From positions 33,889,994 through 33,953,993 of the forward strand of contig CM038717.1 in the NCBI GenBank assembly GCA_021613375.1: DNA of 64,000 nucleotides, in the 5' to 3' direction. The notes under the pieces are model-generated. The model worked only from the letters and a program-made list of their open reading frames with translations, made no database searches and was not told the DNA's origin. The position numbers and the translations under genes were made by a program. The stretch comes from Megaleporinus macrocephalus (Eukaryota > Chordata > Actinopteri > Characiformes > Anostomidae). Each line of letters starts with the position of its first letter. Positions within the stretch are counted from its first letter, which is position 1. This document shows, piece by piece, positions 48,690 to 59,846 of the stretch.

Positions 48690-50394
48690 GGCCCATAGAG
48701 TTTCACATTTACACACCGTGTTGTTTTCATTTACGTTTTGTTCAGCCTCCCAATTTTTCTGGACTAAAGTCTATTCGAGGGTACTTAATAGTCTAGTATA
48801 GTTTGAAGTAAACGTGTGATGTGTTTATCTCACTGTTAGGCTTCTACCGTTCCTTGTTAGCGACCTCAACCTTCTAGCCTCAATGTAGATGGCAAACATG
48901 TCTTGCCTGATCTATATTTGGAGTAAGGGGGTAATTACGTAACATGGATTTTGTGCTGAGATGTTGCTTTCAGGCTTCCACAATATATTAATCCAAATGG
49001 AAATGAAATGAGTCATGACTCGGTAACATTGGCGCAAGTGAAAACCTTCCCCAACGACAAGACAACTTTTGTTTTTCTGTCTCCGATTTCACTTCCTTAT
49101 GTTCGAATCACCAAGCGCCCGCTGATTCATCGCAATCTGTTTTTTGTCCAGCCTCCTGCGTGACTTGGAAATGACTAAATCCCTCCAAACTGTGAATCAC
49201 ACCTTAAAGGATCTGCTCTGCATGGTTCTCCTTTAAAAAACTCTCAAATAGCTGTAAATACGAGTTGAGCCAGGATGATGCATAGTCCTGAATTCCGCTT
49301 CGTAAACCTAGAGTTCGGCCACAGTGATGGCGAAATGCTTTTCTTTATTCCTTCCTCAGCATATGTCTTTCTAAATATTTACTACCAGAAGTTCAGAAAA
49401 GCAACGCGGGCCAACGTTACGTCATGTTTAGAGCTGGCAGATTGGGGGAAGTGATGAAAAAGACCTCTTTCAGTATTGCTGCAGCCTTACAGCATTCAAT
49501 ATTGCATCGTGGAAATGCTTCGGTAAGCAGTTGTTTTGAGAGAGCCGTCAACAGACGTGCGGAGCTCAACCTGAACTTCTCTCCATTCCTAAAAAAAGAA
49601 ATGTCGAGTTTGTCGCCAGAAAATTGGCCCAATGACTCGCGCCCGAAGCCTTCACAAGAGATTCGCTGTTGAGGTAAAATACTGATTCAGTCATTAAAAC
49701 ATGCTGAAGATGCTCTTTACGGAGCTCAGCGTGCTTCCTTTACTGTTCTCTCTTTTGTGCTTTATTTCATAGCAGCAGGTATGGCTTCCTTTAATTGTCC
49801 TTTTCAAAGCGTGTGGGCTTGCGCCCGCAGCCGAGGCTCCTCGCAGATCTACGGGGAAAGGCCTGCCTTCATCATGTTTCATCATCTGCCCCTATTAGAG
49901 GAACCAAAATGCCACGTTTGATCATTCAGCCTTCATGTTTGATCATTTAGAGGACCAGTGAAATTGAATACTCTTGGAATTGACCTTTATTAGGTATTAA
50001 ATACCCGAGAAGTGAAATCTTTGTCTTTCTAATTGGGTCCGGTCATGTAGGTAAACAGTAAACAGGTAGAGAATTCCAATGACCAACATTCGACCAGTAT
50101 GTTTCACCATCATTCTCTCCTCACCACTAAACTGGGAGGCCTTAATCTCAGTTAACGGCTACTGTTTCCTAACCAATCGCAAGGCTTTAGTCTTGTCTTT
50201 AGTTAGTCCTGTTCGCATCACATAAAAGCTGGATAATGATTTTTGTTCTAAATGAGGGCAGGCTCGCAGTGTTGGACCGAAAGCTGTCAATCAAGCTGCT
50301 CATAAGCCACTCCCACTTGGTTCTCAGAGTTCTTAAGCAGTGTTCATCATATACCTTTTCATGAACACTCAGGTTTAGTACCATACTAACATTA
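48690..50394. other. Non-repetitive island with candidate regulatory motifs
   Basis: Little repeat content. 48931-48938 is GTAATTAC, and 49010-49021 is the perfect palindrome GAGTCATGACTC that contains an AP-1-type TGAGTCA. 49300-49900 is also repeat-free. Open frames at 49417-49672 on both strands lack recognisable motifs or splice context. Confidence 0.4.
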
Positions 50395-50700
50395 GTGGTG
50401 TATGAAAATATCGAGTATCGGGATATTATGTTTAGTGATACTGTATCGATTCTCAAAAACACAGTACTGATACACAGATTCCTGGTAGACGGTCAATCAG
50501 GGTGTGTTGTGTTTAAACCTCTGACCACTAGGTGGCAGTGCTGTAATCCATTTTCAGCTCCACTCCAACATTAGCAAGCAGCACAAGGGCGCAATGCTAT
50601 TGTAAACATTGGCAAACCTGTTCATACAGTGGTGTGTTTTAATAGTAGGATTTGAAAAATTGCAATATAATTACTTTGCTTGCAATATCACAGTAAACCA
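50395..50700 (-). mobile_element. hAT-like MITE, minus copy, right part eroded
   Basis: Reads GAAAATATCGAGTATCGGGA, then CTCTGACCACTAGGTGGCAG and CAGCTCCACTCCAACATTAG, the reverse complement of 30474-30820 in the same order. No clear terminal TAGGG at the right end. Confidence 0.8.
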
Positions 50701-51731
50701 CATGATAAATTCCAGCATCAGGTAATAAAATCATGCCATCACATCAATTTCTGCATGTAGGCTCTTGTTTACTAGTCATAAACCGTGGGCTCTGTTACTC
50801 TCACATTTAAACCATAGAAGTCTTCGCACAAAGATTAGAAAGGTTTGTCATTTTTGCTTATTTTGTTAAACAAACCTAATTCTTGTGCCTGTATGATTGT
50901 TTACATTCAAATTGAGGTTCCTGATGCAGTAGGTTCCGAGACCGATACTGAGCAGCGGTTTGTGCTGCAGGAACGATCTGAGCATCTGCAAAGAGTCCGA
51001 CTGCAAACAGCACAGAGGCGATGAACTGCTGGAAGATGCTGTAGCTGTGGCAATGCATTCCCACCCGCAGCCAACTGAACCAGGACCCACAATTCCTTTG
51101 TTTGGGTGAAGTGTTCACATCTGTTTGGTTGGTGCTCGGTTGGTGTTAAAACGCTGATGGTGTATTTATTTTATTTTAGAAGTGTCTCTGGCAGCAGTAC
51201 TACTGGCTTAGTGTTTCAAACTGGTGGGGGGGTTGTTGTGGTGGGGAGGAGTGGGGGTTTGTGTTCCCTCCATGTCCGAGACTACAACTACACCCAAGGC
51301 AGCAGTAGAAAAGATGGTAGCTGTTATGGATGCTACAAACCCCTCTGACCTTCAAACACGTTCTGTGTTCCTCCTCTCCCTCTTTCTATTCCTGCTGTCT
51401 AATCCCTCCTCTGGCGTCTGTCCCCCCCTCTACCCCACCACCACCACCACCACCCCACTTCTTTCTCCTGTGAGCCTCATTGCTTAATTGGCTCAGTGCT
51501 GGGAGCAGTGAGGATCGGTGTGAAATTTGATTTAGCACAGACTGATCTTAATGTCTCTTACCCCCCAGACAGGCCCGGTGTTTTCCGCAGCGTCAGAGAG
51601 ACAAGGTGGCGGAGGGTGGGGGAGGTTGGGGGAGGGTGGGGGGTGGTTGATGGGGATGAATGAGCATCCATAGCGAAAAGAGGGAGTCAGTTTGGAATGA
51701 GAATGTGAAAAGGCGCTGCCCTGTTCTTCTG
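50701..51731. other. Intronic spacer, nothing recognised
   Basis: Several open frames on both strands overlap each other and carry no domain. CCACC-rich stretch 51430-51460 and GGGGAGGTTGGGGGAGG-type stretch 51610-51650 are simple low-complexity tracts. Confidence 0.4.
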
Positions 51732-51790
51732 TTTCTCTCTTCTTTTTTCTCTCTCTCTCTCTCTCTCTCTCCCTCCCTCTCTCTCTCTCT
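51732..51790. repeat. (TC)n microsatellite
   Basis: Pyrimidine tract, mainly TC with CCCTCCC interruptions. Confidence 0.95.
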
Positions 51791-51954
51791 GTTTTTGTGG
51801 CCCAGGGTGCCGCTAGGCTCTGGTGTTGCATCTCCCGCCGAGAAGGTAACTACATTAAGGCGCAGCGTGCAGCGAGCAAGACGAATGTTCGTTCACCGAA
51901 CGCGGCGCCAATTATCCCAAAGGCACATGTTTTCATCCCTTTCCCCACCACTTC

Positions 51955-52012
51955 TTTTATTTATTTATTTATTTATTTATTTGTTTATTTATTTATTTAT
52001 TTATTTATTTTT
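51955..52012. repeat. (TTTA)n microsatellite
   Basis: About 14 tetranucleotide units with one TTTG variant. Confidence 0.97.
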
Positions 52013-52603
52013 CCTCTTTTCTCTCCGTTCAAGGTAGAAGTGAACAAACGTTTGAGGAAAACGTGTCCGTTGGACGGACGCAATTGAAATCTGTCAATTA
52101 AGCGGTGTTATCGGGGACGAGGTCTGGGGCAGCCCTCTCTGCGGAAGTCGCTGGAGTTTGTTGTGTGGCGTTAGTTGCCATGGCGACAGCTGCAGCTCTC
52201 TGGAAGTCACCGGTTGGGGATCGCAGCCTTGACTCGGATCCGACTCCACACTTTTGTTCCAGGCCCGCATTCTTGCCTCGTACGCTCTCGTTCTCTCGGA
52301 GCTCCAGCGCGAGGCAGCTCGAGCTGTTTAAACTGAAAAACGGAGCTAAGCTGACTTTGAAACAGTCTGTAGTCTGTGAGGAGGCGCTTTACCGTCTGTC
52401 TGCTGTTCTGTTGGGGTGTTTTTTTTTTCTATCTATCGCTCTATTTATCGTTCTGCTCTTTGCTCTATCTGTCGTTCTGTCTTTCAAAGCTGTCTGTGCT
52501 GTTCTTTCTATCTACCGATCTCCACAAAAATAAGGAGCTGAACGTGTTCACAGCTGTGCACCAGTCTGAGGCACCTACGCTCACGGTTTAAACCCTCAAC
52601 CAT
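52013..52603. other. Intronic spacer, nothing recognised
   Basis: A 142-codon + frame (52105-52533) starts CpG-rich and ends in decayed TCTA-type repeat. No family resemblance, not called a gene. Confidence 0.4.
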
Positions 52604-52854
52604 TAGAACAGATGTAAATAAGCGTATGCCTAATACAACACAGAGTAGAATAAATATCTTATTTAGAGAGAAGTAGATCAGATCTTGAGCTCCAGTTTGA
52701 AGAACAAAATGTAGTTCCAGATTTCTCCTGGACGCCCCAGACATTGTATGAATGTATTCAGTTCCTTCAGCAGTAATCTTGATTTAGCTTAATGAAGTAC
52801 TGAGCAGTCAAAGCAGGTATTAGATGAGAACTGTAAATAATACTGGGTTGTTTC
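52604..52854 (+). repeat. Left half of dispersed repeat split by a hAT insertion
   Basis: Parallels 1026-1225 (AGAACAGATGTAAATAA, CAGCAGTAATCTTGATTTAG, GTATTAGATGAGAACTGTAA, TACTGGGTTGTTT). The right half resumes at 55927 with GTTGTTTCCACAAGGAAAAG. Confidence 0.9.
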
Positions 52855-52965
52855 TAGGGAAGCAACCGATCCAACTTTTTCAGTTACAGATACCGATACT
52901 GATACGATATATATATATATACTTAGCATATCGATCAATACCTGATACCGATCGGAGAACATTGG

Positions 52966-53832
52966 CTATGTTTACATACTGAGATTTTCTGTAATCCGAT
53001 TGAATTAATTCTGATTCTAGATTAAGACTAAGGTGTTTATATGCTCACTCTACTCAACAATCTGATGAAAATCTCTGTTTACATGCAGCCTACAAGCAAT
53101 CCGATCCAAAAATACACGCATGCGTAGAGTACAACTTGGTGTAAATGTTACCATGACAACGAGCGTGAGGCGAGTTCAGTCAGAGACCATCAGAAGTATA
53201 GTTACCTGAGTTTCATTTGATGCTCGTGTTTTAACTGCTTCTAAATTACGACAGACTCAGAAAAACATACCTCACATGTACTAATTAAAGAAGGGGAGAG
53301 AGGAAGACGTCACGTCCTGCCACACCGTGTCATCATCCGTGTTAGCTTTGGGTCGATCTCCTGTGAATTCATCCAGAATTGAGTAAATCAGGGAAGTGGA
53401 CGGAGCGGAGCTGCTTTCAGGTTCAGGTTTTTAGCTTTGTAATACTCCGATCTGAGAAACTTCCATCTGTTTTTAATTTACTCTATAGTTCCTGTAAACC
53501 CACCGTCGTTCATTTGCTCATATACTCGTCAGAACAGCTCGTTATTGTGAGCTTTATGGTCGTCCATCCTGCTAGTTTTTAAATCTTTTAAGGTTTGAAG
53601 TAAACTGCACATGCGCAGAACGTATTTAAACTTTCCGTTTGGGAATGTAATGGGATACAGGCGTTTACACTGCTATTATTCTTCTATTAAACTGATTATT
53701 TACAAGATTACCCATCTCCTTCAATCGGATAGATATTGTAATCGGAATGACCTCAATTGGACTATTCTATTCCGATTGAGCTATTAGTCGGATTATTAAC
53801 AGATTATCAGGCTCCATGTAAACGTAACTATT
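52966..53832. mobile_element. Nested element with GTTTACAT-type inverted ends
   Basis: CTATGTTTACATACTGAG on the left and CTCCATGTAAACGTAACT on the right are inverted, and TAATCCGATT/AATCGGAT motifs recur toward both ends. No transposase and no clear target duplication. The superfamily is undecided. Confidence 0.5.
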
Positions 53833-54500
53833 GTTGAATTAATAAACCGTATACTTTATCATGTGGGAAAGACTTGGCATAAGGATTGACTTAAATATTG
53901 TAAGTTTGTAAAACAAAGTATACATAGATATAAATGTGATGAGCGGCTTATTATTTGTCTATAAAACAGTAAACAATTGTGCACCTTGGCACAGCATTGA
54001 AATTCAAAATAAAAAAAATTAATTAAATGAATCGGCTGAAACTGAAGTTTCTGTTATCAGCTGTTATCAGCACTGGCGAGCTTCTGATAAAGAAAAATTC
54101 CTCCAGAAGGTCCGTGTTTTGAGAATCTCTCTCTTACCCCACTGGCCGCACACACTGTGCTCTTTAGAGTGCAGTCTGGGGATTTGACTTTTTCTCCTCT
54201 CCCCTCTTCCCCCCTCTCCTCTCCCACTCTCCTCCATACCTTGTACTTGTATGTTACGGACAGGTTGATGGATAATTTTGCCAGTTCTTTACTTGTACTT
54301 GTGACTGTGTGACATAAAGGCCTGTTGATTCATTGATTTGATTGAAGTAGTTACATAAACAGTAATCAATGGCAGTTGAAACGGAGTCGTTGGCGTTTGA
54401 TCCGTAAACGTTTTTTGCTTGGAGCGTCGCACCGAGGAGTGTATAACTGGTGTCTAGCCAGTGGACCGTTTCAGGTTAAAAGTGACAGATATCTTTTAAC

Positions 54501-55456
54501 TAGAGATGGAAGGATCAATCGGCCATGTATCGGTATCAGCCGATTTTTAATCAAAATATGTGATCGGCCGATCTCGAGAGCTGATCGATGGCGGTAAACA
54601 AATGAGCCTAATTTCTGTATTTACAGCTAGCGTTTCATCCAGAGAGAGGAGCCCTGCGTGAAACCCCCTCCGGCCAGGTTCCTGCAATTCCTATCTGAAC
54701 CACTAGGTGGAAATACATATCGTTTCATTTTCTCAGACTGACTAAAGCAGCAGCCTCGTGAGAACAGTTTAAGCGTTCACCGCATGTGCGAAAAAGAAAA
54801 CATCGTCCGTCTGGCAGTTTGTTACCGTGTGTGACTCAGACTCATCCAGGACAGTTTGTAACATCTGTAAAATTAGTAACATCAGCGTCTCTCACTGGGG
54901 AACCAAGACAAAGACATTTAACACACTAATCTGATACGACACGTACACCACACAGCTGAATACAGTGAGTATCAGCAAACAGCAGAGCTACACACACAGC
55001 CCAGATCTGACCGGTACGAACAGAACAGCAGCAGAAACATCCAGAAAGCTAAAGAACCACAGCCAGAGTGATTGAGTTTATAGTTCTAGATAAGCAGCTC
55101 TTCTCGGCTGTAGAAGACGTTCATTCTGCTGCTTAATATTCCACCTGGATCTACGCTCTGCTGTTCCTAGTAGAGATACTTTTCAGATGTGGCTCTTCTG
55201 GAGCTTATCAAGCGGTTTACTCCCACATAGACCAACTTCTAATTTAGTTAGAAATATTATGATGTTTCACATGAGCTGGTCATAAATGGTAATAAACCAG
55301 TTTCCACCTTGTTTTATGACTTGCTTGTGCTAATAATATGTAGCCCTGTTCGGTCTAATAGCCCCGCCCTCGATCAGTATCAGCTATCGGGCGATGGCGC
55401 TGAAAGGTGATCGAAGATCGGAATCGGTCTCAAAAATGCTGATCGGTCCATCTTTA
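54501..55456 (+). mobile_element. Second hAT-like element nested in the first
   Basis: Left end TAGAGATGGAAGGATCAATC and right end GCTGATCGGTCCATCTTTA are inverted repeats. Flanks are CTTTTAAC (54493-54500) and CCTTTAAC (55457-55464), 7 of 8 matching. At 54815-54965 the + strand reads VCNICKISNISVSHWGTKTK, then, after a frameshift, a NLIRH-like stretch: a decayed BED zinc finger. 955 bp, non-autonomous. Its right part matches 48189-48400 inverted. Confidence 0.85.
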
Positions 55457-56030
55457 CCTTTAACTGATGTGATGTGTGTTGACATGCCTTGTTGTACAGT
55501 TCTGGCAAACATTGAATTCTATAATTTGGTGGTAACGTTGTATAACGTAGTAAATTCCAGAACTTCCTCTGTTATTTTTGTTGCCTTCACGCTGTCGGTT
55601 GGATGGTTAATTGTTTTGTTGTTTTGTCTCCTGGAACTTTTGGAGGTGCCTAATCAAATTTGTTGTTTTGTGTTTTGCACAACACAACATTGCAACACTT
55701 GTTCTGCAGATATTGCATGTTGGCATTGAACTTGTTGGCATACGCAGCTGACTTTGGCTCACTCCATGTTGTTGTTGCTGTTTGCATTCTAAGCCATACA
55801 TACAGCTTAGCACACATCACAAACAAATTAAAGTGAACGTATTGGCCCCATGGATCGGCCGATTAATCTTATTTTGCTTATATCGGGACCGATATCTGAT
55901 CTTAATATCGGATCAGTGCATCCCTAGTTGTTTCCACAAGGAAAAGCTTGGAAAGGGTTAAGTAAACACAATGACGTATGTATAGCACTACTTACTGTGT
56001 TCAGACTATTTCAGTATTTTACAAAAATAA

Positions 56031-56073
56031 TGTTTTTGATGAGCAAATAAAAGCTGCCTGTGTATAAAAATAG

Positions 56074-56153
<80 letters not shown>

Positions 56154-56196
56154 CTATTTTTATACATAGGCAGCTTTTATTTGCTCATCAAAAACA
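56031..56196. repeat. Long perfect palindrome with (AT)n centre
   Basis: TGTTTTTGATGAGCAAATAA then AAGCTGCCTGTGTATAAAAA on the left is mirrored on the right by TTTTTATACATAGGCAGCTT and TTATTTGCTCATCAAAAACA, around about 75 bp of AT. One mismatch was noticed (TGTGTATA against TATACATA). A cruciform-capable structure. Confidence 0.95.
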
Positions 56197-56223
56197 CTAT
56201 TTTTTATTTATATACATTGCTAT

Positions 56224-56227
<4 letters not shown>

Positions 56228-56298
<71 letters not shown>
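56228..56298. repeat. (AT)n microsatellite
   Basis: About 70 bp of pure AT, 32 bp past the palindrome. Confidence 0.97.
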
Positions 56299-56301
<3 letters not shown>

Positions 56302-56459
56302 CCCCATGTGCCTAAAACTTGCACAGTACTGCAGAAAGACCTCCTTTATGGCTGATTCTTTTGATCTTCTATTCAAAACATTAACAAAAGTATAGTCTTT
56401 ATTTGAAGTTCAGTGGTTGAAAGAACAAGCCCACATCTGATTATGAAATATATATTCTT

Positions 56460-56790
56460 CCTCAAAACTATGTGTGCCACAATCATTGGTCCCCCTGTGT
56501 GTAATACTTTGTGCAGCTAGTTGAAGTTAACAGCTCTGCTGCTTCTCCTCTGCTGCTTAATGACACTGGAGAGCACATGGCTGGTTGTGACCATTCTTCC
56601 ATACAGACTCTCTGCAGAACCTTCAGATTCTGAGGTCCACGCTTGTGGACTCTCCTCATTAACTCATTTCACAGGTTCTCTATGGGGTTTAGGTCAGGGG
56701 GCTGGGATGACCATAGCAAAGCCTGGATTCTGTGGTCAGTGAACCAGTTTTGTGCTGGTGTGCTTTGGATCATTGTACTGCTAGAAGCTC
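56460..56790 (-). pseudogene. Tc1-like transposase C-terminal relic
   Basis: The reverse complement reads WFTDHRIQALLWSSQPPDLN, then PIENL, a stop codon, NELMRRVHKRGPQNLK and MEEWSQ. PPDLNPIENLW is the hallmark around the catalytic third acidic residue of Tc1/mariner DDE transposases. The Trp after ENL is replaced by a stop and the first two catalytic Asp regions are absent. A dead fragment, in the same repeat copy as 52604-56000. Confidence 0.85.
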
Positions 56791-56959
56791 CAGCTCCAGC
56801 CCAGGTGAAGCTTCCTGGCTGGGACCGTCAGGTTTTGAATTCGTATCTGCTGGTACACGACGGGAGTCCGGAATACCGAACTAGTATCTGAACGAGTCGT
56901 CCAGAGCATCGGGAAAGAAAACCAGCACCGCAACATCACCAGCCAAACAACTCTTTCTC

Positions 56960-58195
56960 TGTATCTATCTATCAATCTTCCTACCAGTCGATCGCTCTAT
57001 CTATTGCTGTATGTATCTGATGTTCTGACTCATTCTACCGTTTTTTTTCTGTCTGTTCTGTCATTCGTTTTATCGTTCTTTCTATTATTATTTCTATTTC
57101 TTTGCTTTCTTTTATTTATGTATGTATTGTTCTTCTGTTCTTTCTATTGTTTTGTCTCTCTGTTTGGTTTGTCTATCATTCTATTCATTGTTCTAGCTAT
57201 CATTTTATTTGTCTAATGTTCTGTCTGTCATTCTATCGTTCACTCTACTTGTCATTACTTTTATTTCTTTGATTTCTCTATCTATCATTCTATCATTATA
57301 TTGTTTTGTCTGTCTGTCTATCATTGTATCAGTTCTATTTCTTTGCCTCCTTCTTCTCTCTATTGTTTATCATTCTATATTCTGTACTGTATCGTTCTAT
57401 CAGTTCTGTTTTTTGCTTCCTTTTGTTCTATATATTGTTCTATCTATTTTTCTGTCTGATGTTCTTACTTTCTTTCATTGTGTCATTTGCTCTATCCATC
57501 TTTCTATCACTTTCTTTGTATCTTTCTGTTGTTCTATCTATAGGTCTGTCTAATGTTTTATCTATCATTCTTTCCATCGTTTATTTCTTTGCTTTCTTGA
57601 TATCTATGTATCATTCTATTGTTCTATCTATTGTTCTGTCTGTCTAATGTTCTTACTGTCTTTCATTGTGTCATCTATCTTTCTATCGCTTTCTTTGGAT
57701 TTTTCTGTTGTTCTGTCTGTAAGTCTGTCTAATGTTCTATCATTCTTTCCATCGTTATTTCTTTGCTTTGTTTTAGATATCTATGGATCATTCTATTGTT
57801 CTATCTATTGTTCTGTTTGTCTATTGTTCTGTCTATCATTCTATCTATTGTTTTATCAAACTTTCTATTGTTCTATCAGCCATTCTGTCTGTCGTTTGCT
57901 CCATCGGTCTTTCTATCGTTATTTCTATTCCTTTACTTTCTTGTATTTGTCTGTGTATTGTTCTGTTGTTTTATCTATTGTCCTATCTAAGTTCTGTCTA
58001 ACTTTCATTCTATCGTTTCTATTTCTTTGCTTCCCTTGTTCTGTCTTTCTATCTGTCGTCCTGTATGTCATTATATCTGTCTCTCTATCGCTCCATCGTT
58101 CTCAACTTCTTTTTATTCTTTACGCCGTCTCGCTCTCTAGTTGTCTCTCTGTCTCGCTTTCTATCCCCATCGCCACGTCTACTTCATTCCTTCAT
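56960..58195. repeat. Decayed TCTA/TTCT/GTCT tetranucleotide region, about 1.2 kb
   Basis: Pyrimidine-rich interspersion of TCTAT, TTGTTCTATCTATC, GTCTGTC and TTTATC over 1.2 kb, with imperfect longer repeats such as CTATCATTCTTTCCATCGTT (57558 and 57742). The 60-188-codon Leu/Ser/Val-rich frames are products of this composition and not membrane proteins. Confidence 0.85.
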
Positions 58196-58730
58196 TTATT
58201 TCTTCACTCATGACTGAGCATCCTTACATGTGACCTCCCATGACTTCTGAGTGTTTCACATCATCCAGCAATGTTGGTGCTGTGGAGCTGTGAAGTAATT
58301 ACAAATTGTATCAAGCTGTGAAACTTGTAATTACTCATTTCCCTCACCCCACCATCCCCCTCTTTATTCCCCTCAGCGGAATGCCATCTGTCCTCCTCAA
58401 CCCCCCTCCTTTTCTCTTCTCATCATTAGACCTCTCCATTTACATACCTATTGAATCAATCTGCCCTTTTGCTAAAGCTACACGGTGCGCTTTCAGACTT
58501 GTCTTTTGACTCGGAGCTGGGAAATCCATATAGTAATTATGTGAGAAAAGATCATCCTCACAACATAACACATGAAACAGAGCATCGTGATTGTTCGGCG
58601 GTGTAAGGTTTTAATGAAAATTGTGTTTTAATGAATGTAGTGGATCTCAGGGAAAATAGGTTGTACATTTTCTTTTTAATTCAGATTTTGGCGCACAGTG
58701 TTGAGTATTTCTGATTTTATATATATATAT
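58196..58730. other. Non-repetitive island with paired GTAATTAC sites
   Basis: GTAATTAC occurs at 58295-58302 and 58327-58334, 32 bp apart, in a repeat-free, moderately AT-rich stretch. TAATTA cores are bound by many homeodomain proteins. Candidate conserved non-coding element only. Confidence 0.45.
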
Positions 58731-59815
58731 ACAGGGGTTGGACAATGAAACTGAAACACCTGGTTTTAGACCACAGTAATTGATTAGTATGGTGTAGGGC
58801 CTCCTTTTGCGGCCAATACAGCGTCAATTGGTCTTGGGAATGACATATACAAGTCCTGCACAGTGGACAGAGAGATTTTAAGCCATTCTTCTTGCAGGAT
58901 AGTGTTCAGGTCACTACGTGATGCTGGTGGAGGAAAACGTTTCCTGACTCGCTCCTCCAAAACACCCCAAAGTGGCTCAATAATATTTAGATCTGGTGAC
59001 TGTGCAGGCCATGGGAGATGTTCAACTTCACTTTCTTGCTGTGTGTGTTGGTGCATTGTCATCCTGATACACGGCACCGCCTTCAGGATACAATGTTTGA
59101 ACCATTGGATGCACATGGTCCTCCAGAGTTGTTCGGTAGTCCTTGGCAGTGACGCACCCATCTAGCACAAGTATTGGGTCAAGGGTATACCATGATATGG
59201 CAGCCCAAACCATCACTGATCCACCCCCATGCTTCACTCTGGGCATCAGTCTGGGTGGTCCGCTTCTTTGGGGCTTCTCCACACCGTAACTCTCCCGGAT
59301 GTGGAGTAAACAGTAAAGGTGGACTCATCAGAGAACAGTACATGTTTTATTGTCCACAGCCCAAGATTTGCGCTCCTTGCACCATTGAAACCGAAGTTTG
59401 GCATTGGCACGAGTGACCAAAGGTTTGGCTATAGCCGTGTATACTGACCCTGTGGAGCTCCTGACGGACAGTTCTGGTGGAAACAGGAGAAGCTGAGGTG
59501 CAGATTTAATTCTGCCGTGATTTGAGCAGCCGTGGTTTGATGTTTTTTGGATACAATCCGGGTTAGAACCCAACATCCCTTCTAGACAGCTTCCTCTTGC
59601 GTCCACAGTTAATCCTGTTGGATGTGGTTGGTCCTTCTTGGTGGTATGCTGACGTTACCCTGGATACCGTGGCTCTTGATACATCACAAACACTTGCTGT
59701 CTTGGTCACAGATGCACCAGCAAGACGTGCACCAACAATTTGTCCTCTTTTGAACTCTGGTATGTCCCATAATGTTGTGTTATTGTAATATTCTGAGCTA
59801 AACTGTGCTCTTACC
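58731..59815 (-). pseudogene. Tc1-like transposon with frameshifted transposase
   Basis: The 3' end is marked by ACAGGGGTTGGACAATGAAA at 58731, a known fish Tc1-type terminus. Reading the minus strand from about 59770 down: FKRGQIVGARLAGASVTKT and the DNA-binding helix-turn-helix region, then GPPRLMPRVKHGGGSVMVWA, YQDDNAPTHTA (second catalytic Asp region), SPDLNIIEPLWGVLEERV (third catalytic region, normally Asp or Glu) and a C-terminus ending AAKGGPTPY. The pieces lie in at least three frames (59328-59606, 59028-59282, 58784-59161), so it is dead. The matching terminus at the right is missing, replaced by (AT)n at 59816-59841. Confidence 0.92.

Positions 59816-59841
<26 letters not shown>

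Positions 59842-59846
<5 letters not shown>

Larger units (their letters stand above)
52855..55926 (-). mobile_element. hAT-like element of 3.07 kb with perfect 8-bp target duplication
   Basis: Left end TAGGGAAGCAACCGATCC and right end GGATCAGTGCATCCCTA are inverted repeats. GTTGTTTC flanks both sides (52847-52854, 55927-55934). The paralogous site at 1217-1237 reads TACTGGGTTGTTTTCACAAG without the insertion. A minus-strand frame (55607-55813) keeps CNICRTSVA and KTTNLIRHLQKFQ, the pattern of a BED zinc finger as found at the N-terminus of hAT transposases; the catalytic part is gone. Two further elements lie inside (52966-53832 and 54501-55456). Confidence 0.9.

Noticed and set aside
52105..52533. 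142-codon plus frame with hydrophobic end
   Set aside because: The second half is decayed simple repeat, and the first half has no recognised homologue or splice context.
56960..58213. Leu/Ser/Val-rich frames resembling membrane proteins
   Set aside because: They arise from a decayed TCTA/TTCT repeat tract in three overlapping frames. No conserved family or splice sites.
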